The translations under genes and the position numbers were made by a program. Under the pieces are notes generated by a model. The model was given only the letters and a program-made list of their open reading frames with translations, had not been told where the DNA came from and ran no database searches. From assembly GCF_020023735.2 (NCBI RefSeq), contig NZ_CP076444.2, positions 573,501-637,500 of the forward strand: a stretch of 64,000 bases of DNA, in the 5' to 3' direction. Below are positions 38,457 to 48,255 of this stretch, one piece after another; the stretch's first letter is position 1; every line of letters starts with the position of its first letter. This DNA is from Mycoavidus sp. HKI (GTDB lineage: Bacteria > Pseudomonadota > Gammaproteobacteria > Burkholderiales > Burkholderiaceae).

Positions 38457-40151
38457 TCATGCGAGTGAGCCAACGGCTAGATTATTCACGGCAGACATGT
38501 TCGGCATAGGAGCGTCATTGCTGTCTATCTGTGCATTAGCAACTGCATTAAAAACAATGTGGCCATCTTCCAGTTTGACTAAACGATCTGCCAGATGAAA
38601 ATATCGATCATCGTGACTGATGACAATGAGCGTTTTTCCTTGCTGTTTAAGCTGTGGCAGCAAGGTAAGATAGAAATGTTCTCGAAAGCGTGGATCTTGG
38701 TCCGCAGCCCACTCGTCGAACAGACAAATCTCTCGATCTTCGGCGTAACATTGCAGGAGCGCTAAACGTTTACGCTGTCCCGTCGAAAGATTCGTGTGCG
38801 AAAGCTTGCCATGCTCCACATGCAATTGCTTCTCTAATTTTAAGTCACGCAATAGCGCGCGAGTCCGAATATCAGGTAAGACATTGCCTTTTGAGTCGAG
38901 CACATGAGAAAAAAGGAAAAAATCACCAAAAACACTGGAGAAGCGCTCTCTGTATGCGCTCGATCCGTATGGAACAGTATCTTCGTCAAGACAGAGTCGC
39001 CCTGAGCTGGGGGGCAATAAACCACACAACAAATGCATCAGAGTGGATTTACCACTGCCATTACTACCCACGATGAATACCATTTCACCACGGCAGATAC
39101 TTAGATTGACGGGGCCGACTCCTTGGCCCATTTCGCTTTCTGGGTAGCGATAGGATAGATCTCTGGCGTGAATAAACTGCCAATCAATATTCACTTGTGG
39201 CTCTGCAAATGGATTGGCGGCAGCAAGTTCAGAGCGTAGGTCTAGACCAACGCGCTTAATATGGCGCAAACTGCTCAGGCCGACCCCCACCGGTTGGCCC
39301 GCGTGGATCACAAAAATTAAAGGACCCACCATAAACAGCGCGCCGATGACAAAGCGCACAATGACGTCGGAGGGCAGCGCGAATGCTGCGTATCCTAGAT
39401 AGACAACGATAAACACGATAGCGTATGACGCCGCGGAGGTCCATGCTTCATTAATATTCCAGCGCAGATGGACTTGCCTCATGAAGGTTTGCGCTTGTGC
39501 AATGGCTGGCTGCAAAAGCACCTTATGAAAGTGTTCGGCACGTGCCTGACTCAAGAGCATTTCTTTCTTGCCATCAGCAATCGTGCGGAAATGCTCAAAT
39601 AGCGCTTCTTCACTACGCCGCATTGCATCGAATTGCACGCGACTTGATTTAACCAAAAAGAATGAAAGTCCGAGAGGAAGACTTAAGCCCGCTATCAAAG
39701 TGAGGAAAAGCGGGCTTGACAGCGTGAGCAGATAAATCCCGCAGACCAGAGCAAGGGCGATATTGTAGGCAAGATGTGGCGCGAGTAAGACCAGTGGACC
39801 GATACGGTTAATGTCTTCAATCAAAACGCCGAAGATTGATGATTTATGATTGGCCAGCTTGTGATATTCAACTCTAATGAATTCTTTGGATAAATCTTTA
39901 CGTAGCTGAGCCACAAATTCACTACCAAGCTGCGCTAGGATAATCTGCGCGATGCCATTGACTAGACACAGCGCAACGAACCATCCCAACCCCACCGCAA
40001 GGCAATTCCAATGTGCTTGTGGCAATCCTTCCGTCGCCAGTCGATTGATATAGGCAAGTAGGCCGATGGTTAACATGGCGCCGATACAAGAAAGGGTCGC
40101 CGTCACCAACAAAGGCCGAAAATATTGCTTTAAGTATTGCGCCATTAACAT
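38457..40151 (-). CDS. PvdE/SyrD-like peptide exporter, fused ABC transporter
   Basis: A 564-residue ABC half-transporter with six membrane spans in residues 1-300 and one nucleotide-binding domain in the C-terminal half. Walker A is GSNGSGKSTLMHLL, the signature is a divergent LSTGQRKRLAL, and Walker B is EICLFDEWAADQDP followed by the switch histidine in VISHDD. The divergent signature and the DEWAADQDP block are typical of the cyclic-peptide/PvdE exporter family, which moves NRPS products to the periplasm. The ATG at 40151 follows GGAGGAG with good spacing; the ATG two codons later is possible. Position between the tailoring genes and the NRPS supports export of its product. Confidence 0.9.
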   Translation of the reverse strand: MLMAQYLKQYFRPLLVTATLSCIGAMLTIGLLAYINRLATEGLPQAHWNCLAVGLGWFVALCLVNGIAQIILAQLGSEFVAQLRKDLSKEFIRVEYHKLANHKSSIFGVLIEDINRIGPLVLLAPHLAYNIALALVCGIYLLTLSSPLFLTLIAGLSLPLGLSFFLVKSSRVQFDAMRRSEEALFEHFRTIADGKKEMLLSQARAEHFHKVLLQPAIAQAQTFMRQVHLRWNINEAWTSAASYAIVFIVVYLGYAAFALPSDVIVRFVIGALFMVGPLIFVIHAGQPVGVGLSSLRHIKRVGLDLRSELAAANPFAEPQVNIDWQFIHARDLSYRYPESEMGQGVGPVNLSICRGEMVFIVGSNGSGKSTLMHLLCGLLPPSSGRLCLDEDTVPYGSSAYRERFSSVFGDFFLFSHVLDSKGNVLPDIRTRALLRDLKLEKQLHVEHGKLSHTNLSTGQRKRLALLQCYAEDREICLFDEWAADQDPRFREHFYLTLLPQLKQQGKTLIVISHDDRYFHLADRLVKLEDGHIVFNAVANAQIDSNDAPMPNMSAVNNLAVGSLA

Positions 40152-40214
40152 CCGCTCCTCCTCTCTAATCAGTCAGCGTTATTTTTTTGTAACCGCTCTG
40201 ACTTAACTCAGTTG

Positions 40215-40240
40215 GCGCTGCTCACGATCGTGGGCAGCGC
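40215..40240 (-). other. Strong intercistronic hairpin between methyltransferase and exporter genes
   Basis: GCGCTGCTCACG and CGTGGGCAGCGC form a 12-bp stem with one T-G pair around a two-base centre. It lies 15 bases after the methyltransferase stop within the minus-strand operon. No U-run follows on the minus strand, so mRNA processing or partial termination is more likely than full stop. Confidence 0.5.
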
Positions 40241-40254
40241 TTTGATGCAGGTCG

Positions 40255-41214
40255 CTATACCCCCAATGGGGTGGACCACGTTTCATATACTTTCTGCGCG
40301 TTTATTTCGGTAATGCGGCCATGTCTGCCCTTCTTATATTTCAATATGAGCATATGCAAATGAGTCACGCCATCATCAGATGCGGTCTTTTTCATATGGT
40401 TTATTAACTCATCGTCATGGCCGAAAATATTCTTAAATCTATCGACAAAATCCGCGTAAAGAATGGGCTGTAGATCTAGCACGATCTCGACCGAACAGCC
40501 CGGAAGATATTTTTCTATGGACTCGTACAATTTGAATGGTTTTTTTGCGTTTCCGGGCGCCATCGTAACCAATTGGAGGAGGCCATCATCAAGCAAATGT
40601 CGATCAACATTAGCCAAGATATCATCTACAAAATCCAAGCCATAAATCCCTGCGGCTGAATTTACGTAATAATCAATCCCTGGCGGCGTTGGCTCAAACG
40701 GTGGATTAGAGCAGATAAAGCCAAATTTTTTGCCATCGACTGATCGGAAAATGTCAGCAGCATCGCCATCCTTGATATGAAAATTTTTATCAATATTATT
40801 AATGACAGCATTGTATCCGGCCAACATCTTTGCTCTTGAGTTGATGTCGAGCCCGACGCAAGATGCGGCTCCATTTAACAAAGAAAAAATACTCAATACG
40901 CCTGATCCAAGACCGATATCTAGAACATCCGTGTTTTCCAAGTCTTTTTTGGATGTGTAGTCCATAAAAAATAATTGTTCTGGCTGAATCGGGAGAACTT
41001 GGTCTTCATGAGTATAGTTAAAAGGATCGGTGACAATTCTCATGGAACGAGTTGACGGCACACAAATGGTGTCTTTATCCGCCTCTCTAAGATAATGATG
41101 TAATTGTTCTTGTTGGGTTATAGGTAAGCCATTGTCCACTTCATAAAAACTCCTCCCTTGATCGTTTTTTTCCGTTATGGAGAAAAGAACTTTTTCCTTT
41201 TTTGTATTGTACAT
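40255..41214 (-). CDS. SAM-dependent methyltransferase of the NRPS cluster
   Basis: A 319-residue class I methyltransferase. SAM motif I is VLDIGLGSGVLSIFSLLNG (near residue 115), motif II is VGLDINSRA, and the catalytic motif is FICSNPPFEP. This NPPF form is typical of enzymes that methylate amide or amino nitrogen, such as PrmC or RsmC relatives. The ATG at 41214 is chosen because GGAG lies eight bases before it; the ATG ten codons upstream has no ribosome site. It sits in the NRPS operon, so a tailoring or precursor role is inferred. The substrate is unknown. Confidence 0.82.
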   Translation of the reverse strand: MYNTKKEKVLFSITEKNDQGRSFYEVDNGLPITQQEQLHHYLREADKDTICVPSTRSMRIVTDPFNYTHEDQVLPIQPEQLFFMDYTSKKDLENTDVLDIGLGSGVLSIFSLLNGAASCVGLDINSRAKMLAGYNAVINNIDKNFHIKDGDAADIFRSVDGKKFGFICSNPPFEPTPPGIDYYVNSAAGIYGLDFVDDILANVDRHLLDDGLLQLVTMAPGNAKKPFKLYESIEKYLPGCSVEIVLDLQPILYADFVDRFKNIFGHDDELINHMKKTASDDGVTHLHMLILKYKKGRHGRITEINAQKVYETWSTPLGV

Positions 41215-41269
41215 ATCTAACGCTCCTGTTCCGTAAACTGCCATTATTTTCTATGAAAGGGGGGCTTCT

Positions 41270-42961
41270 TTATCTGACGACAAACATATCGCCAATAAAT
41301 AAAGCATCAATCGCCGTACCCTGGAAGGTTTTAATCGCATCAGATGGGGAGCACACAATCGGCTCGCTGTCGTTAAACGATGTATTGAGCACCAACGGTA
41401 CGCCAGTCATGTCGGAGAAATGTGTGATCAGCGCATGGAAATCGGGGTTGCTATCTCGGCTCACCATTTGGACTCGAGCAGAGTGGTCTTTATGTAATAC
41501 CGCTGGGATTGAGGTGAGGCGGTCTTGCTTTGCCGGACATGCAAAGAGCATAGAGTGGTGGCTCAAAGAGGCCTCCCCTAAATCGAACCAGTGAGATGCT
41601 TGCTCGGCCAGCACGCTCGGTGCGAAAGGACGAAACTCCTCGCGGTGTTTAACCTTCACATTGAGCAGTTCGCGCGCTGACGCATTGCGTGGATCCGCCA
41701 GCAAAGAGCGATTACCCAGCGCCCGCGGCCCAAACTCCATCCGGCCTTGAAACCAAGCAACGACCTTGCCATCAGCGATCATGGTCGCTGCGTCATAGGC
41801 AGGATCAGTGGATCGTTGCGCTTGCAGGCCGGCCTCCTGGAATGCAGTCATAATATCGGCATCTGAAAACTCCGGGCCGAGATAGGGATTATTATCCGCA
41901 AACAATGAGCGCTGGCCAGAACGGGAATAATAAAGGTGAAGCGCCGCCCCAACCGCTGTTCCAGCATCATGCGGAGCCGTAGGGATATATATTTTTGAGA
42001 ATATGCGACTCTCTTTAATCACTGAGTTGCTTACACAATTCAGTGCTACACCACCCGCGCAGCATAAATTATCTGATTTTGTGAGTGTACGGAGTTCACG
42101 AACTAGGCCAAGTAAAGCCTCATCGGTGGCTTCTTGAAGGGCCGCAGCGACATTGTGGTGATGTTCTAAGATCGGACCATTATCCGCTCGAACTGGACCA
42201 AATAAGGCTTCAATTTGATCGAAATTCGGCAGACGGAAACGTGCAACAGACGGATCTACCGCATATCGACTTTCTCCAAGCTGCAACAGTCTTTGAAAAT
42301 CCTTCCTAAAAACAGCTGGATCGCCATAGGCTGCTAAGCCCATGAGTTTGCAAGCGTCATATTCTGAAAACCCCAAATACTTACTGAGCTTTTCCCAGAT
42401 AAACCCAATTGAATGCGGGTAATGTATTTCGTCCAGCGAGGTTATATTGGGTCCGTTGCCGCAGGCAAGTAAGGTGCACCCTGATTCGCCAATTCCGTCC
42501 ACTACGAGGATGGCAGCATCATCGAAGCCAGAGGGATAGAATGTGGAGGCTGCATGGGCTATGTGATGTGGAATAAATGAAAATTTATCACCGAATTTCC
42601 GGCCCAAAAATTTATCGACTGCATCAGGGATCTGACTGAGCTTGGAGAGAAATATTTTTTCGCCCTCGGCACTTCCCCAATCACCCGGTTGGCTTAGAGA
42701 GTCAAGCTTAAATTTGCTTTTCCTAAGAGATGGATCAAACGAGTAAGCAACCCCGTCTAGATCCGCGGCCGTCAAGCCGGCATAAGAAAGGCAAAAACGG
42801 ATACTGTGTTCAGGCAGCTCATTTGGATTAGCGACACTCGCTTCCTTCGCATGTTTTCTTCGTGTGAACCTTTCCTCTTCGACAGCCGCTACAATTTTAC
42901 CGTCTACAATAATTGATGCTGATGATTCATGATAGGCGGAGTTAATACCGAGAATGCGCAT
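41270..42961 (-). CDS. Carbamoyltransferase (NodU/TobZ family)
   Basis: A 563-residue enzyme that transfers a carbamoyl group from carbamoyl phosphate to a hydroxyl or amine through a carbamoyl-adenylate. The N-terminal MRILGINSAYHESSASIIVDG and EEERFTRRKHAKEAS, the HHIAHAASTFYPSGF block and ILVVDGIGE belong to the Kae1-like half. The C-terminal half has GRMEFGPRALGNRSLLADP and LVLNTSFNDSEPIVC. The length is normal. The ATG follows AAAGGAA. Family members decorate Nod factors, tobramycin and cephamycins, so here it probably carbamoylates the NRPS product or a building block; which atom is unknown. Confidence 0.92.
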   Translation of the reverse strand: MRILGINSAYHESSASIIVDGKIVAAVEEERFTRRKHAKEASVANPNELPEHSIRFCLSYAGLTAADLDGVAYSFDPSLRKSKFKLDSLSQPGDWGSAEGEKIFLSKLSQIPDAVDKFLGRKFGDKFSFIPHHIAHAASTFYPSGFDDAAILVVDGIGESGCTLLACGNGPNITSLDEIHYPHSIGFIWEKLSKYLGFSEYDACKLMGLAAYGDPAVFRKDFQRLLQLGESRYAVDPSVARFRLPNFDQIEALFGPVRADNGPILEHHHNVAAALQEATDEALLGLVRELRTLTKSDNLCCAGGVALNCVSNSVIKESRIFSKIYIPTAPHDAGTAVGAALHLYYSRSGQRSLFADNNPYLGPEFSDADIMTAFQEAGLQAQRSTDPAYDAATMIADGKVVAWFQGRMEFGPRALGNRSLLADPRNASARELLNVKVKHREEFRPFAPSVLAEQASHWFDLGEASLSHHSMLFACPAKQDRLTSIPAVLHKDHSARVQMVSRDSNPDFHALITHFSDMTGVPLVLNTSFNDSEPIVCSPSDAIKTFQGTAIDALFIGDMFVVR

Positions 42962-43071
42962 ATTATTATTCCTTTGTTAAGACATAACAAGAACAGCACG
43001 ATTACACATCACACAAACCAGCCAGGCGTGCCAAACAAACACCTTCACCTTAGAGCGAAGTGTGCCAATTA

Positions 43072-43281
43072 TTAGCTACCTATGGCGTCAATCAGACTTT
43101 GGGGGCGCATATCGGCCCAGTTCGTTTCGATATAGTCAAGACATGCTTGGCGCGCATCGGGTCCATGCACGGTTTGCCAGCCTGCGGGTACTTCAGCAAA
43201 GTTAGGCCATAGCGAGTGCTGGTTTTCGGCATTAACCAATACCAAAAAAACACCATTGGGGTCATCAAACGGATTGCTCAT
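43072..43281 (-). CDS. MbtH-like NRPS accessory protein
   Basis: A 69-residue protein with the family signature: [29 protein letters not shown] and the C-terminal [12 protein letters not shown]. The three conserved Trp residues are present. MbtH proteins bind and activate adenylation domains. A clear AAGGAG site precedes the ATG. It is the first intact gene of the minus-strand NRPS operon, preceded by the remains of another NRPS thioesterase. Confidence 0.95.
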   Translation of the reverse strand: MSNPFDDPNGVFLVLVNAENQHSLWPNFAEVPAGWQTVHGPDARQACLDYIETNWADMRPQSLIDAIGS

Positions 43282-43294
43282 TCTAAAAGTCTCC

Positions 43295-43470
43295 TTTTGC
43301 TTTTTAATGCGGTGCTGGATTTAATCATTCATCCAGCTTCCAAGCCAGAATTTAACCAATCATGGTTGTTAATTCCGGTCCATCCATTTCATCATGTTTT
43401 TTATAACGGACATCAAAAACTTCTATTATTTTTATATTGCTTAACAACGTATAGTTTCCCCCAACGGGAG
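43295..43470 (-). pseudogene. Decayed thioesterase tail of a lost second NRPS
   Basis: On the minus strand the frame reads NYTLLSNIKIIEVFDVRYK, then KHDEMDGPELTTMIG-stop-ILAWKLDE-stop. This aligns with the last 45 residues of the intact NRPS (LGNIEIYDIHCKHSDMDRP, then ISEIGRILAQKLGKL). The non-coding link into mbtH (AAGCAAAAGGAGACTTT) also equals the end of the intact NRPS gene at 22149-22165. Several stops make it dead. The mbtH gene once followed an NRPS whose body has been deleted. Confidence 0.8.
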
Positions 43471-43652
43471 GGAGCCTATTGCATTGAATTCAGCTTTTTG
43501 AAAAGCATACACGAAAAAAAAGTATGCTTCTACTATAAATTGAAACACAGGGGGAATGTAAGGCAACGATTGCGGGCTTTGCTGGTTTTGTCGATTCAAT
43601 CTTGAACCTTATTAGAATGGATGCGGCGCTTAGCCAGAAAAGTGAGAGGACA

Positions 43653-43678
43653 GCCTGCCAGTGAGTTGTCTGGCAGGC
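43653..43678 (-). terminator. Terminator-like hairpin downstream of acnA
   Basis: GCCTGCCAG (43653-43661) and CTGGCAGGC (43670-43678) make a perfect 9-bp stem with an 8-base loop, 25 bases after the acnA stop on the minus strand. The following minus-strand bases are pyrimidine-rich (TGTCCTCTCACTTTTC) rather than a clean U-run. Confidence 0.6.
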
Positions 43679-43703
43679 GTGGTACTTAATGCTGAGAGCA
43701 GAT

Positions 43704-46439
43704 TTAATGAGTGAGCAGCGAACGCAGCACAAACGGCAAAATACCGCCATGCTGGTAGTAATCCACTTCAATCGGCGTATCGATGCGCAGCAATAAAGGC
43801 ACGCGTTGCAGCATGCCATTGGTGCGGTGGATGGTGAGCGTAACGTGCTGCTGTGGCTTGATGTGCTCAAAGCCCTCAAGATCAAAGCTTTCATCGCCCT
43901 GTAGATTTAACGTTTGCGCGCTTACGCCACTCATAAATTGCAGCGGCAAAACCCCCATCCCGACTAAATTCGAGCGATGAATTCGCTCAAAGCTGCAGGC
44001 AATCACAGCTTTTACGCCGAGCAATTGGGTTCCTTTGGCCGCCCAGTCGCGCGAGGAGCCTGTGCCGTATTCTTCACCACCAAAAACAATGGTTGGCACG
44101 CCTTCATCAATGTAGCGCATGGCCGCATCATAAATGGATAGTAATTCTCCGCTGGGTTGATGCAGGGTAATTCCGCCCTCAACGCGCATACCGTCTGCCT
44201 GCAGCGGTACCATCAAATTTTTGATGCGGACATTGGCAAAGGTTCCGCGCATCATAATTTCGTGGTTGCCGCGGCGTGAACCATAGCTGTTGAAATCGGC
44301 TTTAAGCACGCCATTTTTTTGCAGCCATAAGCCAGCAGGGGAGGTTTCTTTGATCGCGCCGGCTGGACTGATGTGGTCAGTCGTGACTGAATCGCCAAAA
44401 ATACCGAGTGCGCGCGCGCCTTTGACGCTAGTCTGATGAGCCGCAGGCTGCATCCTAAAATCAGTAAAAAAGGGTGGCTGTGCGATGTAAGTCGATTTTG
44501 GCCAGTTATAAGTTTGGCCTTCAGTGCCTTCAATCTTGCTCCACAAATCGCCTTTTTGGGTAAGCTGCGCGTAGTTTTTTTTGAATACTTCTGCATTCAG
44601 CGCGACCTTGAGCAATTGATGGATTTCATGGCTTGATGGCCAGATATCACCGAGATAAATATCTCGTACTTTTCCATCCTTGCCTTTACCCTGGCCAAGC
44701 GGTTCAGTCATTAAATCGCGCATGACCGTACCGGCGATTGCATATGCTACTACCAGCGGCGGCGAGGCCAGAAAATTGGCCCGCAGATTCGGGTGAATCC
44801 GTGCCTCGAAGTTGCGATTACCCGATAACACGGCAGCGGCTACGAGATCGTGCTGGATGATTGCTTCGTTAAGGGCTGGCGTGAGGTCGCCTGCATTGCC
44901 AATACATGTTGTACAGCCATAGGCGGCGAGTGTAAAACCGAGCTTCTCAAGATAAGGCGTGAGGCCGGTTGCATTTAAATATTCGGTAACAACGCGTGAG
45001 CCAGGCGCAAGAGAAGTCTTAATATGCGGGGCGACACTAAGGCCCATTTCAACCGCTTTCTTGGCAAGTAAGCCAGCAGCAAGCAGCACGCTTGGATTGG
45101 ATGTGTTGGTACAGGACGTAATCGCCGCAATCAAGATGTCGCCATTTTTAATTGGCAGGCCATCACGGGTCTTATAGGCTTGATCGAGCGCGCTGTTGTC
45201 TTTAGAAAAACCGTTTTCAGTGACTGGCTTTGAGAAGAGTTCAGTGAAAGTTTGCTTCATCTGACCAAGCTCGATGCGGTCTTGCGGCCGCTTAGGGCCA
45301 GCCAGTGAGGGAGTTACGGTAGCTAGATCCAGCGTGACGATCCGGGTATAGTCGATTTGACCGGCCGCGGGCATGCCATAGAGGTGCTGCGCTTTAAAGT
45401 AATTACGGAACGCGTCAATTTCTTGTGGGGTACGGCCGGTATTTTCAAAATATTCGATAGTCTTATCATCTACTGGGAAAAAACCCATCGTAGCCCCATA
45501 TTCGGGCGCCATATTGCTGATGGTTGCCCGGTCCGGTACGGCGATTGAAGCGGCCCCCTCGCCGAAGAATTCAACAAATGTGCCGACGACTTTTTCTTTG
45601 CGCAAGAGTTCAGTCACTGTCAGTACCAGGTCGGTGGCAGTGAGCCCTTCACGTAGTTGGCCTTTTAACTCAAAGCCAATCACATCAGGGGTCAGCAAAT
45701 ATACCGGCTGGCCGAGCATGGCTGCTTCCGCTTCAATACCACCGACTCCCCAGCCAATCACGCCAATACCGTTAATCATGGTTGTATGGCTATCCGTACC
45801 AACTAGCGTATCGGGGTAGTAAATGGCGTTGTGGCGAGGATCCGTTAGATCCTTCTTCTGGTGCACCCCCCGTGCAAAATATTCAAGATTGACTTGGTGG
45901 ACAATGCCAATGCCAGGCGGCACCACGCGGAATGTATCAAACGCTTGCATGCCCCATTTCATGAACTGGTAGCGCTCTTGGTTGCGCTGAAACTCCAGCT
46001 TCATATTTAAATCGAGCGCATCTTCGCGGCGAAAATAATCGACCTGAACTGAGTGATCCACCACTAAATCAACCGGCACCAGTGGCTCAATCGATTTTGG
46101 ATCCTGACCCATTTGTTTAGCCACATCGCGCATGGCTGCAATATCGGCCAGTAGCGGCACACCTGTGAAATCTTGTAAAACGACGCGCGCGACAACAAAC
46201 GGAATTTCTTCAGTGCGAATTGCATTGGGCTTCCAGTTTGCGAGTTGCTCGATATGCGTACGAGTGATTTTGAGGTCGTCATAGTTACGCAAGACCGACT
46301 CAAGTATGAGCCTGATTGAAACGGGCAGGCGCTCAAGCTTAAGGTTAAGCGCCTGACCTAGCTGCGGCAGCGAGTAAAATGCACCGGTGCCAGTACCGCT
46401 ATCAAATTCTTTGAGTGTGTTGTAAAGAGTGTGAACCAT
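43704..46439 (-). CDS. acnA: Aconitate hydratase A
   Basis: A 911-residue [4Fe-4S] enzyme that isomerises citrate to isocitrate in the TCA cycle. The order is that of AcnA/IRP-type aconitases: substrate-loop blocks [22 protein letters not shown] and [18 protein letters not shown], cluster cysteines in [12 protein letters not shown] and [11 protein letters not shown], and the swivel domain with [27 protein letters not shown] and [14 protein letters not shown]. The length is normal. It lies upstream of mdh on the same strand with a lysozyme-inhibitor-like gene between, in the Burkholderia TCA neighbourhood. Confidence 0.96.
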   Translation of the reverse strand: MVHTLYNTLKEFDSGTGTGAFYSLPQLGQALNLKLERLPVSIRLILESVLRNYDDLKITRTHIEQLANWKPNAIRTEEIPFVVARVVLQDFTGVPLLADIAAMRDVAKQMGQDPKSIEPLVPVDLVVDHSVQVDYFRREDALDLNMKLEFQRNQERYQFMKWGMQAFDTFRVVPPGIGIVHQVNLEYFARGVHQKKDLTDPRHNAIYYPDTLVGTDSHTTMINGIGVIGWGVGGIEAEAAMLGQPVYLLTPDVIGFELKGQLREGLTATDLVLTVTELLRKEKVVGTFVEFFGEGAASIAVPDRATISNMAPEYGATMGFFPVDDKTIEYFENTGRTPQEIDAFRNYFKAQHLYGMPAAGQIDYTRIVTLDLATVTPSLAGPKRPQDRIELGQMKQTFTELFSKPVTENGFSKDNSALDQAYKTRDGLPIKNGDILIAAITSCTNTSNPSVLLAAGLLAKKAVEMGLSVAPHIKTSLAPGSRVVTEYLNATGLTPYLEKLGFTLAAYGCTTCIGNAGDLTPALNEAIIQHDLVAAAVLSGNRNFEARIHPNLRANFLASPPLVVAYAIAGTVMRDLMTEPLGQGKGKDGKVRDIYLGDIWPSSHEIHQLLKVALNAEVFKKNYAQLTQKGDLWSKIEGTEGQTYNWPKSTYIAQPPFFTDFRMQPAAHQTSVKGARALGIFGDSVTTDHISPAGAIKETSPAGLWLQKNGVLKADFNSYGSRRGNHEIMMRGTFANVRIKNLMVPLQADGMRVEGGITLHQPSGELLSIYDAAMRYIDEGVPTIVFGGEEYGTGSSRDWAAKGTQLLGVKAVIACSFERIHRSNLVGMGVLPLQFMSGVSAQTLNLQGDESFDLEGFEHIKPQQHVTLTIHRTNGMLQRVPLLLRIDTPIEVDYYQHGGILPFVLRSLLTH

Positions 46440-46555
46440 TTTGTCCTTATGGGCAGAAATCGCAAATCCTATGCGCCGCTTTTTCCCACTTATGCTTATG
46501 CATTGCGTTTATAGCAATGTGCGTCAGTACGAGAAAGCGTCTGCGCTATGATTTG

Positions 46556-46569
46556 CGAACGACCGTTCG
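46556..46569. repeat. 14-bp palindrome between the MliC-like gene and acnA
   Basis: CGAACG-AC-CGTTCG is a perfect palindrome touching the stop of the upstream minus-strand gene and 117 bases before acnA. It could be an operator or a short mRNA hairpin; nothing more is visible. Confidence 0.3.
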
Positions 46570-47052
46570 TTAGTGAGCTTTGCGGATTGCCTCTGCTTGG
46601 GTTGGAGCGGGAGTATCCTTAGCAATCATTGCGGGTGACTTACATTCATCGGCAAGGCGTCTTTTATGCTGGCCTTTATCATTGAATAGCATTGCTTTGG
46701 ACGGAATAACAATCCAATTCATACCGCTGGCCGGATCATAGAAACGATCAGCACCAGTGGTAGTTCGGACGCGCGGCAGTTGGTAGTTTTTACGGCCCCA
46801 ACGCATGGTGAGGATTTGGTCGCGCTGCATATCGCCGGTGATCCAGAGTGTTTCTTTGCCTTTACACGACCATTTCACTGGCTTAGCAGCCGTTTTTTTG
46901 TGTGCGGCATGCTTGATACGCAAGCGCTCGGCCTTAGCAGATGCTTTTGAGGAGGTGGCGGTTTGTGCTGTGTGCGCCACAGCATTGCTCGCTAGCACCC
47001 CCGGTACGATAACTAATAGATAAGTGAGGACAGCGATAACTAGGTTTCTCAT
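46570..47052 (-). CDS. Periplasmic MliC/PliC-like lysozyme inhibitor domain protein
   Basis: The start at 47052 is chosen over one 13 codons earlier because AAGGAG lies six bases before it and a signal peptide begins there (MRNLVIAVLTYLLVIVPGVLASNAVA). It gives 160 residues. There is no lipobox Cys, so the product is likely soluble in the periplasm. After a Lys/Ala-rich spacer, residues 75-150 resemble the MliC fold: WSCKGKETLWI at the front, a central YQLPRV and RFYDPASGMNW, and a late Cys in LADECKS that could pair with the first. The family call is by pattern only. It sits seven bases... downstream of mdh's reading direction within the same minus-strand group. Confidence 0.55.
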   Translation of the reverse strand: MRNLVIAVLTYLLVIVPGVLASNAVAHTAQTATSSKASAKAERLRIKHAAHKKTAAKPVKWSCKGKETLWITGDMQRDQILTMRWGRKNYQLPRVRTTTGADRFYDPASGMNWIVIPSKAMLFNDKGQHKRRLADECKSPAMIAKDTPAPTQAEAIRKAH

Positions 47053-47097
47053 ACAAGTCTCCTTATATATCGTAACTCCAAGCAAAAACAATCGCGA

Positions 47098-48081
47098 CTA
47101 CCCAAGCAGATGCTTTACACCGTTCTGTTCTTCGAGCAATTCTTGCAGCGCCAGATCCATCCGCTCGCGTGAAAACGCATCGATCTCAAGATCTGACACC
47201 AAAGTGTACTCTCCGTTTGCTGTTGTCACTGGAAAACCATAGAGCAAGTCTTTAGGAATGCCATAGGCTCCATTGGATGGAATGCCCATGGTAACCCAGC
47301 GCCCGTTGCTGCCCAGTACCCAGTCGCGCATATGATCAATCGCTGCATTGGCTGCGGAGGCTGCTGACGACAAGCCACGCGCCTCGATCACGGCGGTTCC
47401 GCGTTTAGCAACAGTTGGAATAAAAACCTCGCGATTCCAGGTCTCGTCATTGATCATCTGCTTTAAGCTAGCGCCGTTAACCGTGGCGAAACGGAAATCG
47501 GGATACATCGTAGGCGAATGATTGCCCCACACAATGATCTTCTCAATGTCTGTGATTGACTTACCCGATTGAGCGGCGAGTTGCGACAAAGCGCGATTAT
47601 GGTCAAGGCGCATCATTGACGTGAAATTTTTCTGCGGTAAATCGGGCGCAGATTTCATCGCGATGTAGGCATTTGTGTTAGCGGGGTTGCCGACTACTAG
47701 TATTTTGACATTGCGGCTGGCTACTTCGTTTAAAGCGCGGCCTTGCACGGTAAAGATTTCAGCATTGGCGCTGAGTAGATCTTTGCGCTCCATCCCTTTT
47801 GAACGCGGTCGTGCGCCAACTAACAAAACAAAATCGGCGTCCTTAAAAGCAATTTTAGGATCATCTGTAATAATAATGTCTTGCAGCAGTCCAAAGGCGC
47901 AATCCTCAAGTTCCATCACCACCCCTTTCACGGCTGCTTGAGCTTGCGGCAGATCCAGCAGTTGCAAAATTATAGGCTGATCTTTACCAAGTAGATCGCC
48001 ATTGGCAATACGAAAGAGCAGCGAGTAAGCAATTTGCCCGGCAGCACCGGAGATGGCGATACGCTTTGCAGGTTTAGACAT
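47098..48081 (-). CDS. mdh: Malate dehydrogenase (NAD-dependent)
   Basis: A 327-residue enzyme that oxidises malate to oxaloacetate. The NAD site is [19 protein letters not shown], followed by LLDLPQA and the substrate-loop arginines in [19 protein letters not shown]. The catalytic histidine is in [15 protein letters not shown]. The length and the GAAGQI form fit the proteobacterial cytosolic-type enzyme. An AGGAAA site precedes the ATG. It is divergent from gntR across 174 bases that contain a palindrome. Confidence 0.96.
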   Translation of the reverse strand: MSKPAKRIAISGAAGQIAYSLLFRIANGDLLGKDQPIILQLLDLPQAQAAVKGVVMELEDCAFGLLQDIIITDDPKIAFKDADFVLLVGARPRSKGMERKDLLSANAEIFTVQGRALNEVASRNVKILVVGNPANTNAYIAMKSAPDLPQKNFTSMMRLDHNRALSQLAAQSGKSITDIEKIIVWGNHSPTMYPDFRFATVNGASLKQMINDETWNREVFIPTVAKRGTAVIEARGLSSAASAANAAIDHMRDWVLGSNGRWVTMGIPSNGAYGIPKDLLYGFPVTTANGEYTLVSDLEIDAFSRERMDLALQELLEEQNGVKHLLG

Positions 48082-48185
48082 AATTATTTCCTGAATGAGT
48101 CATTGAACAATCCGCGTGTAGGCGGCGCAGCGCCTAATCGATCCCAAGTCTAAAAGCCACTGTCTTGAAAGTCAACATTATCATG

Positions 48186-48201
48186 TATCTTATATAAGAC
48201 A
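48186..48201. promoter_or_regulatory. Palindromic operator candidate in the mdh-gntR gap
   Basis: TCTTATATAAGA at 48188-48199 is a perfect 12-bp palindrome, with a further matching T/A pair outside. It is A+T-rich and lies 55 bases before gntR and 105 before mdh. GntR/HutC regulators bind such short palindromes, so autoregulation and control of the TCA genes is a fair guess. The TATATAAG core may also serve as a -10 box. Confidence 0.5.
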
Positions 48202-48255
48202 TATAAATTAAAGCAGCGGGTAGACGGTATGAGTGCGCTGTGATCCAATACTACA

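Noticed and set aside
22146..43281. Reading the NRPS cluster as the ferric siderophore partner of the aerobactin genes
   Set aside because: The exporter is PvdE-like but there is no hydroxyornithine enzyme, TonB receptor or Fur site near it; a siderophore role is not supported.
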